Of a DNA stretch of 64,000 nt, positions 1 to 11,739 are shown piece after piece; within the stretch, counting starts at the first letter, position 1; each line of letters starts with the position of its first letter. The stretch is from Mustela lutreola. Lineage: Eukaryota > Chordata > Mammalia > Carnivora > Mustelidae. A program made the translations under genes and the position numbers. The DNA lies in the NCBI RefSeq assembly GCF_030435805.1, contig NC_081296.1:30283745-30347744 (forward strand), read 5' to 3'. Under the pieces are notes generated by a model. It did not search any database. It was given only the letters and a program-made list of their open reading frames with translations, and was not told the origin of the DNA.

Positions 1-12
1 GCCAACCTGCTT

Positions 13-93
13 GGGTCAATGATGACAACTCAAATGGTCTCGAAGAGCGGTGATGACCTAAAAATCATGCTCAATAGGATTACGCTGAGGCCC
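13..93 (+). ncRNA. SNORD115: SNORD115 box C/D snoRNA, copy A1
   Basis: 81-nt box C/D snoRNA that matches human HBII-52 in layout and guide. Visible parts: C box ATGATGA at 19-25, C' box GTGATGA at 50-56, guide ATGCTCAATAGGATTACG at 67-84, D box CTGA at 85-88. The ends pair as GGGTC with GGCCC, and the stem can extend outward with TT/AA. The expected internal D' box is degenerate (CTCGA where human has CTGA). The guide is complementary over 18 nt to HTR2C pre-mRNA exon Vb; the fifth base before the D box (80) pairs with the adenosine of editing site C. SNORD115 is reported to influence HTR2C editing and splicing. The gene sits in an intron of the host transcript. Identity is near certain; expression in this species is inferred. 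Confidence 0.97.
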
Positions 94-343
94 AATGCAG
101 GCGTCTGTGCAGGGATCAGCATCCCCCGGAGCCTCGGGGCCCTGGAGGGGCGCTGCCGTTGGGAGCTTGAGGCCAAGGATCCCCCGGGGATCTCTGCTCC
201 TGCCCTGGAAAGCCCGTGCACGTCAGGGGCCCCTCGAGGTGTGGAGGCAACCCACCCGGCCTAGAGACTGAATCCCCTCCCCTCCCCTGGACAGCTCCCT
301 GGGAGCCATGCCTTAGGAACCCTTGTCTCCTTGTGTCTTGCAG

Positions 344-388
344 CGGGCCTTGGGCGCCAGGTGGTAGGCGCGGCGTTGGCCACGACAG
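344..388 (+). ncRNA. SNHG14: Predicted second host exon after SNORD115 A1 (45 nt, donor lost)
   Basis: Acceptor TTGTGTCTTGCAG is present, but the donor reads ACAG|TTGAGT, with the G of GT changed to T, so this copy is unlikely to be used with this donor. It starts 250 nt after the snoRNA. Confidence 0.45.
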
Positions 389-1518
389 TTGAGTGGGAGA
401 CTCTGGGCCTGGCGGGAGATGGCAGGCGCCATGGGCGTCGTCCGCGAACCCAGAGTCACGGCACGGGGCTCTGGCTCCACCACTGAGCTACGGGTGGAGG
501 CCCCCGTTGTCCACACAGCGTTGGCTGGCGCGTGATCAGGCTCCCTTGAGCCATCCCAGGTGCAGGGAACGCGAACGTTGGGCCGCGGGAACAGGCCGGG
601 ACTGGATCCCGGGGGGATGCCGCCATAGATCCGCGTGGCCCTGAGGTCTCCTTGGACCTCCCTTTGTGTCCTGTGCGCCCGTGAAGAGACGGGTTCGGGA
701 GACCCTTGGCGTCAGGGCCTTCTGTCCCCCTCAGCGAGTGGCGGTTCCTCGAGCCAACCCCAGCGCATGTTTCTTGGGGCTGGAGCGGGCAGAGCTCCTG
801 CCCTAGGCACCAGACTCCCAAGGACTTTGGGAGCCTGGGAGGCTGCTGAAGTACAGCCCTCGATGTTTGCTTGGGCTGCCGATGGAGCATGGTTTGGCTG
901 GACATGGACAAGAATGGGCGACCCCAGGCCACAGCGGGCATTGGGCGAGAGCCTGACGGGTCAGGCCCTCAGAGGAGGGGCCGCCACGCGGGGAGACTCT
1001 GGACCCTGTTGCAGGGCGGGCATTGGTCCCCTGCCTCCCGCTGGCGGGAGACCGTGACCCGCGACTCCCTCTCCAGACGTGGACCGTCGGGGCATGTGGG
1101 CCAACGTTGGCTGCTAGTGCCAGCGCCCGGATGCACGGACGGCAGCCGGGCCAATCTGGGGTTGGCGTCTGCCTGGCCATAAGTTCTGGGGTTGCCCCCG
1201 TTGGCTCGGGGCCCGGGAGGCATCGGGGGGGGGGGCACTCGATAACCTAGTGTTCCCGCCCACGTTGTGGGGCTTTTCTTAGCAAGGGGTGGTTCCCACA
1301 GGGGCCCTGATCTCCACAGTTTCTGGAGGCCCAGGTATGTACAGCGGCTCCCCAGGGCCCTTTTCCTTGCTTGCGGCGGCTCCGAGCCTTGGTTCGTTCG
1401 TTCCTCCACCCGCCTGGCCAGCAGCGGCCAGGGCTTCGGGCGTGACCGATCGTGGCCGCATGGGGCACGAGCCACAGAGCAGGCCGTTCTGACAGCTGGC
1501 CTCTCCCTCTGTCCTTAG

Positions 1519-1636
1519 AACCCCGTCCCCCAGGGAGGATCTCGCCTTGACGACCAAGTCTGGCTTCTCCCAGCCCCGCCCAAAGGGCCCGTGTCTCGGA
1601 TCGCCGGGGCATGGCGCCGTCCTGACCGCTCCCTCG
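1519..1636 (+). ncRNA. SNHG14: Predicted host exon before SNORD115 B1 (118 nt)
   Basis: Flanked by acceptor CTCTCCCTCTGTCCTTAG and donor CTCG|GTAAGG. The snoRNA begins 54 nt into the following intron. Exon boundaries are predicted from sequence alone; their repetition in every half-unit is the main support. Confidence 0.7.
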
Positions 1637-1690
1637 GTAAGGAGGGGTTCCGGGTGGGCAGGGACCTCACGCGTCGCCCCCGGCTTGCTT

Positions 1691-1771
1691 GGGTTAATGA
1701 TGAGAACTCATATGGTCTCGAAGAGCGATGATGACCTAAAAATCATGCTCAATAGGATTATGCTGAGGCCC
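1691..1771 (+). ncRNA. SNORD115: SNORD115 box C/D snoRNA, copy B1 (guide variant)
   Basis: B-type copy: TGATGAGAACTCATATGG after the C box and a full ATGATGA C' box, where A-type copies have GTGATGA. Guide at 1745-1762 ends ATTATG instead of ATTACG, changing a G-C pair with HTR2C to a G-U wobble. The fifth base is T (GGGTTA), which weakens the terminal stem to a wobble. D box CTGA at 1763-1766. Confidence 0.95.
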
Positions 1772-3191
1772 AGTGCAGGGGACCGTGCGGGGATCAGCAG
1801 CCCCCAGACCCTCGCGGCATTTGAGGGCGCGCTGCTGCAGCTGGGCGCTAGAGGAGAACGAACGCTCGAGCGTCTCCGCGCGTTGGGCCCGGAGCACAGG
1901 CGCCTCTGCGCGTGCCCACGGGGGTGTTCTGGCACTCAAGCTGGCCCACCGCCCCAATCCCCTTCCCAGGACAGCTCCCCGGGAGCCAGGGCTTCGCCAT
2001 CCTCGTCTCCTCGTGTCCTTCGACGGGCCTGGCCGGCAAGGTCCTCGGTGTGTCGACATGCAGCAGAGGTGAGCGGAAGCCTTGGGCTCGGAGGGAGGCC
2101 CGAGACGCCTTGGGAAGCGGGTAGCCCAGCAGTGACTCTGCAGCAGGCCGTGGGCTTGGGGTGGCGGTCCTCGTGGTCCAGACGTCGTGAGCCACCCCGG
2201 GAGCGGGTGCCCTTGAGCCATCCCAGGGGCAGGGAACGCGAGCGTGGGGCCGGGTGGCTGGCAAGACCGGGAAAGCGCAGAGTGGCCGCCATAGGATCAG
2301 GGGACCCTGAGGCCCCCTGATCCATCTGGGCGTGTTCGTGGGCCTACGAACGTAGTGGACGTGAGACTTGTGGCCTCAGAAGCTTCTGTGATCTTCTGCC
2401 ACGGGGTGTTGCTCGAGGCCCGGGACTTGGCTTGTTTCCGCGGGCTGACGAGGCCTGAGCTCCCGCCCACAGCACAGACCCCCAAGGCGGTGGAGACCCC
2501 ACCAGGCTGCTTGCGAAGAGCGCAAGAGGATTCCTTGTGCTCGCGAGACAGCCGGGTTCTACGGGGCTACGGGGCGGAATCTGCGAGGGCCAGGCCCTTG
2601 CAGCCATTGGGTCGGAGCCTCTCTCCGGAGGCTCTCAAGCACCGGGGACCGGGTCCTGACGAAGCGGCGCTGCACGGCGAGAGTCGGGTACCTCGCCCAG
2701 GGCAGCCGGTGGGTGGTGTGCCTGGCCGTAGTGGTGGACAGCGACCTGGCATTCCGAGCTCGGCCCTGGGGCAGCCGTGGGCCCGAGCCACCTTGGGCTT
2801 CCAGGGTAGGGGCTCCGATCCTTGGCTCCCAGGTGGGACCATGGGTGGGTGGGCGGCGTCCTGGCCACAAGTCCCTGACCGCCCCCCTCGGCTCCCGTGC
2901 AAGGGAGACAGCGGGGACACGTCAAAACCCTGTGCTCCGTGCCATGTTCACGGACCGTTCTGCCGACGGTGGTGCTGACCCAGGGGCCTAGATCTCCCTT
3001 GTTTGGGGATGCCCTGGTAAGGGAAGCTGGGGCCCTGGGCCCTGCTCCGTCGTCTCGCACATCAGCCATGCGTGGGTCGGCCGTATGCCCGGCCCCCACC
3101 GGCCAGGACGTTGGGAAAGGTAGCCCTCGGCCGTCCGGCCGGTGCCCCGGACCAGGGCTTTTGGACAGCTGGTCTCTCCGTCTCTCCTCAG

Positions 3192-3309
3192 AACCGCATC
3201 CACAAACGGGGAGAACGCCCGCACCAGCTCGTCTTGCCTGGCCCGGCCCTGCCCACAGGTCCAATGTCTCAGGACCCCGGCCCATGGCTCAGTCCGCCAC
3301 GCAGCCCCG
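3192..3309 (+). ncRNA. SNHG14: Predicted host exon before SNORD115 A2 (118 nt)
   Basis: Flanked by acceptor CTCTCCGTCTCTCCTCAG and donor CCCCG|GTAAGCAG. It aligns without gaps to the B-type exon (same 118 nt length), so both descend from one ancestral exon. Confidence 0.7.
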
Positions 3310-3361
3310 GTAAGCAGGTTCTGGGGGCGACGCGACCGCACGCATCGCCGCCAACCTGCTT

Positions 3362-3442
3362 GGGTCAATGATGACAACTCAAATGGTCTCGAAGAGCGGT
3401 GATGACCTAAAAATCATGCTCAATAGGATTACGCTGAGGCCC
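3362..3442 (+). ncRNA. SNORD115: SNORD115 box C/D snoRNA, copy A2
   Basis: A-type copy identical to A1 over its 81 nt. Guide at 3416-3433, D box CTGA at 3434-3437, C box at 3368-3374. It begins 52 nt inside the intron that starts at the GT following the 118-nt exon 3192-3309. Confidence 0.97.
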
Positions 3443-3692
3443 AATGCAGGCGTCTGTGCCGGGATCAGCATCCCCCGGAGCCTCGGGGCCCTGGAGGGGC
3501 GCTGCCGTTGGGAGCTTGAGGCCAAGGATCCCGCGGGGATCCCTGCTCCTGCCCTGGAAAGCCCGTGCACGTCAGGGGCCCCTCGAGGTGTGGAGGCAGC
3601 CCACCCGGCCTAAAGACTGAATCCCCTCCCCTCCCCTGGACAGCTCCCTGGGAGCCATGCCTTAGGAACCCTTGTCTCCTTGTGTCTTCCAG

Positions 3693-3737
3693 CGGGCCTT
3701 GGGCGCCAGGTGGTAGGCGCGGCGTTGGCCACGACAG
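3693..3737 (+). ncRNA. SNHG14: Predicted second host exon after SNORD115 A2 (45 nt)
   Basis: Acceptor TTGTGTCTTCCAG (CCAG instead of GCAG) and donor ACAG|GTGAGT. A downstream partner for splicing out the intron that holds A2. Confidence 0.55.
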
Positions 3738-4867
3738 GTGAGTGGGAGACTCTGGGCCTGGCGGGAGATGGCAGACGCCATGGGCGTCGTCCGCGAAGCC
3801 AGAGTCACGGCACGGGGCTCTGGCTCAACCACTGAGCTACGGGTGGAGGCCCCCGTTGTCCACACAGCGTTGGCTGGCGCGTGATCAGGCTCCCTTGAGC
3901 CATCCCATGTGCAGGGAACGCGAACGTTGGGCCGCGGCATCAGGCCGGGACTGGATCCCGGGGGGATGCCGCCATAGATCCGCGTGGCCCTGAGGCCTCC
4001 TTGGACCTCCCTTTGTGTCCTGTGTGCCCGTGAGGAGACGGGTTCGGGAGACCCTTGGCGTCAGGGACCTCTGTCCCCCTCAGCGAGTGGCGGTTGCTCG
4101 AGCCAACCCCAGTGCATGTTTTTGGGTCTGGAGCGGGCAGAGCTCCTACCCTAGGCACCAGACTCCCAAGGACTTTGGGAGCCTGGGAGGCTGCTGAAGT
4201 ACAGCCCTCGATGTTTGCTTGGGCTGCCGATGGAGCATGGTTTGGCTTGACGTGGGCAAGAATGGGCGAGCCCCAGGCCACAGCAGGCATTGGGCGAGAG
4301 CCTGTCGGGCCAGGCCCGCAGAGGAGGGGCCGCCACGCGGGGAGACTCTGGACCCTGTTGCAAGGCGGGCATTGGTCCCCTGCCTCCCGCTGGCGGGACA
4401 CCGTGACCCGCGACTCCCTCTCCAGACGTGGACCGTCGGGGCATGTGGGCCAACGTTGGCAGTTAGTGCCAGCGCCCGGATGCACGGACGGCAGCCGGGC
4501 CAATCTGGGGTTGGCGTCTGCCTGGCCATAAGTTCTGGGGCCGCCCCCGTTGGCTCGGGGCCCGGGAGGCATCGGGGGGGGGGGCACTCGATAACCTAGT
4601 GTTCCCGCCCACGTTGTGGGGCCTCTCTTAGCAAGGGGTGGTTCCCACAGGGGCCCTGATCTCCACAGTTTCTGGAGGCCCAGGGATGTACAGCGGCTCC
4701 CCAGGGCCCTTTTCCTTGCTTGCGGCGGCTCCGAGCCTTGCGTCGTTCGTTCCTCCACCCGCCTGGCCAGCAGCGGCCAGGGCTTCGGGCGTGACAGATC
4801 GTGGCCGCATGGGGCACGAGCCACAGAGCAGGCCGTTCTGACAGCTGGCCTCTCCCTCTGTCCTTAG

Positions 4868-4985
4868 AACTCCGTCCCCCAGGGAGGATCTCGCCTTGAC
4901 GACCAAGTCTGGCTTCTCCCAGCCCCGCCCAAAGGGCCCGTGTCTCGGATCGCCGGGGCATGGCGCCCTCCCGACCGCTCCCTCG
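4868..4985 (+). ncRNA. SNHG14: Predicted host exon before SNORD115 B2 (118 nt)
   Basis: Same TCCTTAG acceptor and CTCG|GTAAGG donor as the B1 exon; starts AACTCC in place of AACCCC. Confidence 0.7.
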
Positions 4986-5038
4986 GTAAGGAGGGGTTCC
5001 GGTGGGCAGGGACCTCACGCGTCGCCCCCGGCTTGCTT

Positions 5039-5119
5039 GGGTCAATGATGAGAACTCATATGGTCTCGAAGAGCGATGATGACCTAAAAATCATGCTCAA
5101 TAGGATTACGCTGAGGCCC
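5039..5119 (+). ncRNA. SNORD115: SNORD115 box C/D snoRNA, copy B2
   Basis: B-type copy with consensus GGGTCAATGATGA start and consensus HTR2C guide at 5093-5110. D box at 5111-5114. Its intron is one base shorter upstream than in B1 (one G missing in a G run). Confidence 0.97.
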
Positions 5120-6541
5120 AGTGCAGGGGACCGTGTGGGGATCAGCAGCCGCCGGACCCTCGGGGCATTTGAGGGCGCGCTGCTGCAGCTGGGCGCTAGA
5201 GGAGAACGAACGCTCGAGCGTCTCCGCGCGTTGGGCCCGGGGCCCAGGCGCCTCTGCGCGTGCCCACGGGGGTGTTCTGGCACTCAAGCTGGCCCACCGC
5301 CCCAATCCCCTTCCCAGGACAGCTCCCCGGGAGCCAGGGCTTCGCCATCCTCGTCTCCTCGTGTCCTTCGGCGGGCCTGGCCGGCTAGGTCCTCGGTGTG
5401 TCGACATGCAGCAGAGGTGAGCGGAAGCCTTGGGCTCGGAGGGAGGCCCGAGACGCCTTGGGAAGCGGGTAGCCCAGCAGTGACTCTACAGCAGGCCGTG
5501 GGCTTGGGGTGGCGGTCCTCGTGGTCCAGACGTCGTGGGCCACCCCGGGAGCGGGTGCCCTTGAGCCATCCCATGGGCAGGGAACGCGAGCGTGGGGCCG
5601 GGTGGCTGGCAAGACCCGGAAAGCGCAGAGTGGCCGCCATAGGATCAGGGGACCCTGAGTCCCCCTGATCCATCTGGGCGTGTCTCGTGGGCCTACGAAC
5701 GTAGTGGACGTGAGACTTGTGGTCTCAGAAGCTTCTGTGATCTTCTGCCACGGGGTGTTGCTCGAGGCCCGGGACTTGGCTTGTTTCCGCGGGCTGACGA
5801 GGCCTGAGCTCCCGCCCCACAGCGCAGACGCCCAAGGCGTTGGAGACCCCACCAGGCTGCTTGCGAAGAGCGCAAGAGGATTCCTTGTGCTCGCGAGTCA
5901 GCCGTGTTCCACGGGGCTACGGGGCGGAATTTGCGAGGGCCAGGCCCTTGCAGCCATTGGGTCGGAGCCTCTCTCCGGAGGCTCTCAAGCACCGGGGACC
6001 GGGTCCTGACGAAGCGGCGCTGCACGGCGAGAGTCGGGTACCTCGCCCAGGGCAGCCGGTGGGTGGTGTGCCTGGCCGTAGTGGTGGACAGTGACCTGGC
6101 ATTCAGAGCTCGGCCCTGGGGCAGCAGTGGGTTCGAGCCACCTTGGGCTTCCAGGGTAGGGGCTCCGATCCTTGGCTCCCAGGTGGGACCATGGGTGGGT
6201 GGGCGGCGTCCTGGCCACAAGTCCCTGACCGCCCCCCTCGGCTCCCGTGCAAGGGAGACAGCGGGGACACGTCAAAACCCTGTGCTCCGTGCCATGTTCA
6301 CGGACCGTTCTGCCGACGGTGGTGCTTTCCCAGGGGCCTAGATCTCCCTTGTTTGGGGATGCCCTGGTAAGGGCAGCTGGGGCCCTGGGCCCTGTTCCGT
6401 CATCTCGCATATCAGCCATGCGTGGGTCGGCCGTATGCCCGGCCCCCACCGGCCAGGACGCTGGGAAAGGTAGCCCTCGGCCGTCCGGCCGGTGCCCCGG
6501 ACCAGGGCTTTTGGACAGCTGGTCTCTCCGTCTCTCCTCAG

Positions 6542-6659
6542 AACCGCATCCACAAGTGGGGAGAACGCCCGCACCACCTCGTCTTGCCTGGCCCGGCCCT
6601 GCCCACAGGTCCAATGTCTCAGGACCCCGGCCCATGGCGCAGTCCGCCACGCAGCCCCG
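6542..6659 (+). ncRNA. SNHG14: Predicted host exon before SNORD115 A3 (118 nt)
   Basis: TCCTCAG acceptor and CCCCG|GTAAGC donor intact. Confidence 0.7.
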
Positions 6660-6711
6660 GTAAGCAGGTTCTGGGGGCGACGCGACCGCACGCATCGCCG
6701 CCAACCTGCTT

Positions 6712-6792
6712 GGGTCAATGATGACAACTCAAATGGTCTCGAAGAGCGGTGATGACCTAAAAATCATGCTCAATAGGATTACGCTGAGGCCC
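6712..6792 (+). ncRNA. SNORD115: SNORD115 box C/D snoRNA, copy A3
   Basis: A-type copy, consensus in boxes and stem. Guide 6766-6783, D box 6784-6787. Confidence 0.97.
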
Positions 6793-7042
6793 AATGCAGG
6801 CGTCTGTGCCGGGATCAGCATCCCCCGGAGCCTCGGGGCCCTGGAGGGGCGCTGCCGTTGGGAGCTTGAGGCCAAGGATCCCCCGGGGATCCCTGCTCCT
6901 GCCCTGGAAAGCCCGTGCACGTCAGGGGCCCCTCGAGGTGTGGAGGCAGCCCACCCGGCCTAGAGACTGAATCCCCTCCCCTCCCCTGGACAGCTCCCTG
7001 GGAGCCATGCCTTAGGAACCCTTGTCTCCTTGTGTCTTGCAG

Positions 7043-7087
7043 CGGGCCTTGGGCGCCAGGTGGTAGGCGCGGCGTTGGCCACGACAG
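7043..7087 (+). ncRNA. SNHG14: Predicted second host exon after SNORD115 A3 (45 nt)
   Basis: Acceptor TTGTGTCTTGCAG and strong donor ACAG|GTGAGT. Confidence 0.55.
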
Positions 7088-8218
7088 GTGAGTGGGAGAC
7101 TCTGGGCCTGGCGGGAGATGGCAGGCGCCAAGGGCGTCGTCCGCGAAGCCAGAGTCACGGCACGGGGCTCTGGCTCCACCACTGAGCTACGGGTGGAGGC
7201 CCCCGTTGTCCACACAGCGTTGGCTGGCGCGTGATCAGGCTCCCTTGAGCCATCCCAGGTGCAGGGAACGCGAACGTTGGGCCGCGGGAACAGGCCGGGA
7301 CTGGATCCCGGGGGGATGCCGCCATAGATCCGCGTGGCCCTGAGGTCTCCTTGGACCTCCCTTTGTGTCCTGTTCGCCCGTGAGGAGACGGGTTCGGGAG
7401 ACCCTTGGCGTCAGGGCCTTCTGTCCCCCTCAGCGAGTGGCGGTTCCTCGAGCCAACCCCAGCGCATGTTTCTTGGGGCTGGAGCGGGCAGAGCTCCTGC
7501 CCTAGGCACCAGACTCCCAAGGACTTTGGGAGCCTGGGAGGCTGCTGAAGTACAGCCCTCGATGTTTGCTTGAGCTGCCGATGGAGCATGGTTTGGCTGG
7601 ACATGGACAAGAATGGGCGACCCCAGGCCACAGCGGGCATTGGGCGAGAGCCTGTCGGGTCAGGCCCTCAGAGGAGGGGCCGCCACGCGGGGAGACTCTG
7701 GACCCTGTTGCAGGGCGGGCATTGGTCCCCTGCCTCCCGCTGGCGGGAGACCGTGACCCGCGACTCCCTCTCCAGACGTGGACCGTCGGGGCATGTGGGC
7801 CAACGTTGGCTGCTAGTGCCAGCGCCCGGATGCACGGACGGCAGTCGGGCCAATCTGGGTTTGGCGTCTGCCTGGCCATAAGTTCTGGGGTTGCCCCCGT
7901 TGGCTCGGGGCCCGGGAGGCATCGGGGGGGGGGGGCACTCGATAACCTAGTGTTCCCGCCCACGTTGTGGGGCTTTTCTTAGCAAGGGGTGGTTCCCACA
8001 GGGGCCCTGATCTCCACAGTTTCTGGAGGCCCAGGTATGTACAGCGGCTCCCCAGGGCCCTTTTCCTTGCTTGCGGCGGCTCCGAGCCTTGGGTCGTTCG
8101 TTCCTCTACCCGCCTGGCCAGCAGCGGCCAGGGCTTCGGGCGTGACCGATCGTGGCCGCATGGGGCACGAGCCACAGAGCAGGCCGTTCTGACAGCTGGC
8201 CTCTCCCTCTGTCCTTAG

Positions 8219-8336
8219 AACTCCGTCCCCCAGGGAGGATCTCGCCTTGACGACCAAGTCTGGCTTCTCTCAGCCCCGCCCAAAGGGCCCGTGTCTCGGA
8301 TCGCCGGGGCATGGCGCCGTCCCGACCGCTCCCTCG
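8219..8336 (+). ncRNA. SNHG14: Predicted host exon before SNORD115 B3 (118 nt)
   Basis: TCCTTAG acceptor and CTCG|GTAAGG donor intact. Confidence 0.7.
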
Positions 8337-8389
8337 GTAAGGAGGGGTTCCGGTGGGCAGGGACCTCACGCGTCGCCCCCGGCTTGCTT

Positions 8390-8470
8390 GGGTCAATGAT
8401 GAGAACTCATATGGTCTCGAAGAGCGATGATGACCTAAAAATCATGCTCAATAGGATTACGCTGAGGCCC
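8390..8470 (+). ncRNA. SNORD115: SNORD115 box C/D snoRNA, copy B3
   Basis: B-type copy, consensus. Guide 8444-8461, D box 8462-8465. Its flanks are very close to those of copy B2, including the same short G run upstream. Confidence 0.97.
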
Positions 8471-9892
8471 AGTGCAGGGGACCGTGCGGGGATCAGCAGC
8501 CCCCGGACCCTCGGGGCATTTGAGGGCGCGCTGCTGCAGCTGGGCGCTAGAGGAGAACGAACGCTCGAGCGTCTCCGCGCGTTGGGCCCGGGGCCCAGGC
8601 GCCTCTGCGCGTGCCCACGGGGGTGTTTTGGCACTCAAGCTGGCCCACCGCCCCAATCCCCTTCCCAGGACAGCTCCCCGGGAGCCAGGGCTTCGCCATC
8701 CTCGTCTCCTCGTGTCCTTCGGCGGGCCTGGCCGGCTAGGTCCTCGGTGTGTCGACATGCAGCAGAGGTGAGCGGAAGCCTTGGGCTCGGAGGGAGGCCC
8801 GAGACGCCTTGGGAAGCGGGTAGCCCAGCAGTGACTCTGCAGCAGGCCGTGGGCTTGGGGTGGCGGTCCTCGTGGTCCAGACGTCGTGGGCCACCCCGGG
8901 AGCGGGTGCCCTTGAGCCATCCCATGGGCAGGGAACGCGAGCGTGGGGCCGGGTGGCTGGCAAGACCCGGAAAGCGCAGAGTGGCCGCCATAGGATCAGG
9001 GGACCCTGAGTCCCCCTGATCCATCTGGGCGTGTCTCGTGGGCCTACGAACGTAGTGGACGTGAGACTTGTGGTCTCAGAAGCTTCTGTGATCTTCTGCC
9101 ACGGGGTGTTGCTCGAGGCCCGGGACTTGGCCTGTTTCCGCGGGCTGACGAGGCCTGAGCTCCCGCCCCACAGCGCAGACGCCCAAGGCGTTGGAGACCC
9201 CACCAGGCTGCTTGCGAAGAGCGCAAGAGGATTCCTTGTGCTCGCGAGACAGCCGGGTTCCACGGGGCTACGGGGCGGAATCTGCGAGGGCCAGGCCCTT
9301 GCAGCCATTGGGTCGGAGCCTCTCTCCGGAGGCTCTCAAGCACCGGGGACCGGGTCCTGACGAAGCGGCGCTGCACGGCGAGAGTCGGGTACCTCGCCCA
9401 GGGCAGCCGGTGTGTGGTGTGCCTGGCCGTAGTGGTGGACAGTGACCTGGCATTCAGAGCTCGGCCCTGGGGCAGCAGTGGGCCCGAGCCACCTTGGGCT
9501 TCCAGGGTAGGGGCTCCGATCCTTGGCTCCCAGGTGGGACCATGGGTGGGTGGGCGGCGTCCTGGCCACAAGTCCCTGACCGCCCCCCTCGGCTCCCGTG
9601 CAAGGGAGACAGCGGGGACACGTCAAAACCCTGTGCTCCGTGCCATGTTCACGGACCGTTCTGCCGACGGTGGTGCTGACCCAGGGGCCTAAATCTCCCT
9701 TGTTTGGGGATGCCCTGGTAAGGGCAGCTGGGGCCCTGGGCCCTGCTCCGTCGTCTCGCACATCAGCCATGCGTGGGTCGGCCGTATGCCCGGCCCCCAC
9801 CGGCCAGGACGTTGGGAAAGGTAGCCCTCGGCCGTCCGGCCGGTGCCCCGGACCAGGGCTTTTGGACAGCTGGTCTCTCCGTCTCTCCTCAG

Positions 9893-10010
9893 AACCGCAT
9901 CCACAAGCGGGGAGAACGCCCGCAACAGCTCGTCTTGCCTGGCCCGGCCCTGCCCACAGGTCCAATGTCTCAGGACCCCGGCCCATGGCGCAGTCCGCCA
10001 CGCAGCCCCG
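9893..10010 (+). ncRNA. SNHG14: Predicted host exon before SNORD115 A4 (118 nt)
   Basis: TCCTCAG acceptor and CCCCG|GTAAGC donor intact. Confidence 0.7.
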
Positions 10011-10062
10011 GTAAGCAGGTTCTGGGGGCGACGCGACCGCACGCATCGCCGCCAACCTGCTT

Positions 10063-10143
10063 GGGTCAATGATGACAACTCAAATGGTCTCGAAGAGCGG
10101 TGATGACCTAAAAATCATGCTCAATAGGATTACGCTGAGGCCC
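10063..10143 (+). ncRNA. SNORD115: SNORD115 box C/D snoRNA, copy A4
   Basis: A-type copy, consensus. Guide 10117-10134, D box 10135-10138. The downstream flank shares several private variants with copy A1. Confidence 0.97.
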
Positions 10144-10393
10144 AATGCAGGCGTCTGTGCCGGGATCAGCATCCCCCGGAGCCTCGGGGCCCTGGAGGGG
10201 CGCTGCCGTTGGGAGCTTGAGGCCAAGGATCCCCCGGGGATCTCTGCTCCTGCCCTGGAAAGCCCGTGCACGTCAGGGGCCCCTCGAGGTGTGGAGGCAG
10301 CCCACCCGGCCTAGAGACTGAATCCCCTCCCCTCCCCTGGACAGCTCCCTGGGAGCCATGCCTTAGGAACCCTTGTCTCCTTGTGTCTTGCAG

Positions 10394-10438
10394 CGGGCCT
10401 TGGGCGCCAGGTGGTAGGCGCGGCGTTGGCCACGACAG
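10394..10438 (+). ncRNA. SNHG14: Predicted second host exon after SNORD115 A4 (45 nt)
   Basis: Acceptor TTGTGTCTTGCAG and donor ACAG|GTGAGT intact. Confidence 0.55.
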
Positions 10439-11567
10439 GTGAGTGGGAGACTCTGGGCCTGGCGGGAGATGGCAGGCGCCAAGGGCGTCGTCCGCGAAGC
10501 CAGAGTCACGGCACGGGGCTCTGGCTCCACCACTGAGCTACGGGTGGAGGCCCCCGTTGTCCACACAGCGTTGGCTGGCGCGTGATCAGGCTCCCTTGAG
10601 CCATCCCAGGTGCAGGGAACGCGAACGTTGGGCCGCGGGAACAGGCCGGGACTGGATCCCGGGGGGATGCCGCCATAGATCCGCGTGGCCCTGAGGTCTC
10701 CTTGGACCTCCCTTTGTGTCCTGTGCGCCCGTGAGGAGACGGGTTCGGGAGACCCTTGGCGTCAGGGCCTTCTGTCCCCCTCAGCGAGTGGCGGTTCCTC
10801 GAGCCAACCCCAGCGCATGTTTCTTGGGGCTGGAGCGGGCAGAGCTCCTGCCCTAGGCACCAGACTCCCAAGGACTTTGGGAGCCTGGGAGGCTGCTGAA
10901 GTACAGCCCTAGATGTTTGCTTGGGCTGCCGATGGAGCATGGTTTGGCTGGACATGGACAAGAATGGGCGACCCCAGGCCACAGCGGGCATTGGGCGAGA
11001 GCCTGACGGGTCAGGCCCTCAGAGGAGGGGCCGCCACGCGGGGAGACTCTGGACCCTGTTGCAGGGCGGGCATTGGTCCCCTGCCTCCCGCTGGCGGGAG
11101 ACCGTGACCCGCGACTCCCTCTCCAGACGTGGACCGTCGGGGCATGTGGGCCAACGTTGGCTGCTAGTGCCAGCGCCCGGATGCACGGACGGCAGCCGGG
11201 CCAATCTGGGGTTGGCGTCTGCCTGGCCATAAGTTGTGGGGTTGCCCCCGTTGGCTCGGGGCCCGGGAGGCATCGGGGGGGGGGCACTCGATAACCTAGT
11301 GTTCCCGCCCACGTTGTGGGGCTTTTCTTAGCAAGGGGTGGTTCCCACAGGGGCCCTGATCTCCACAGTTTCTGGAGGCCCAGGTATGTACAGCGGCTCC
11401 CCAGGGCCCTTTTCCTTGCTTGCGGCGGCTCCGAGCCTTGGGTCGTTCGTTCCTCCACCCGCCTGGCCAGCAGCGGCCAGGGCTTCGGGCGTGACCGATC
11501 GTGGCCGCATGGGGCACGAGCCACAGAGCAGGCCGTTCTGACAGCTGGCCTCTCCCTCTGTCCTTAG

Positions 11568-11685
11568 AACCCCGTCCCCCAGGGAGGATCTCGCCTTGAC
11601 GACCAAGTCTGGCTTCTCCCAGCCCCGCCCAAAGGGCCCGTGTCTCGGATCGCCGGGGCATGGCGCCGTCCTGACCGCTCCCTCG
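11568..11685 (+). ncRNA. SNHG14: Predicted host exon before SNORD115 B4 (118 nt)
   Basis: TCCTTAG acceptor and CTCG|GTAAGG donor intact; shares a CCTGACCGC variant near its end with the B1 and B8 exons. Confidence 0.7.
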
Positions 11686-11739
11686 GTAAGGAGGGGTTCC
11701 GGGTGGGCAGGGACCTCACGCGTCGCCCCCGGCTTGCTT

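Larger units (their letters stand above)
13..3361 (+). repeat. Array unit 1 (A1 + B1)
   Basis: 3349-bp dimer. Besides the listed exons it has a possible B-side exon 1970-2068 (acceptor CCCCTTCCCAG, donor CAGAG|GTGAGC), a G run of about 11 near 1225, and a possible small exon donor CCAG|GTATGT near 1333. It shares private variants with unit 4 along its whole length (GCCTGACGGG, GATCTCTGC, CTTCGACGGG, GTGTTCGTGG), so the two are recent copies of one another. Confidence 0.9.
3362..6711 (+). repeat. Array unit 2 (A2 + B2)
   Basis: 3350-bp dimer. The possible B-side exon ends at 5416 with GTGAGC. The B half shares CCCATGGGCAG and CCTGAGTCCCC variants with unit 3, while the A half looks more like units 5-7, so the unit is a mosaic. 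Confidence 0.9.
6712..10062 (+). repeat. Array unit 3 (A3 + B3)
   Basis: 3351-bp dimer. Possible B-side exon donor at 8767. The A half carries the GTATGT small-exon donor near 8036; the B half is near-identical to that of unit 2. Confidence 0.9.

Noticed and set aside
1547-2320. + strand frames of 200-257 codons spanning exon, snoRNA and intron (repeated in most units)
   Set aside because: They read through a certain snoRNA gene and both predicted splice sites, and their starts differ between units. Not a protein gene.
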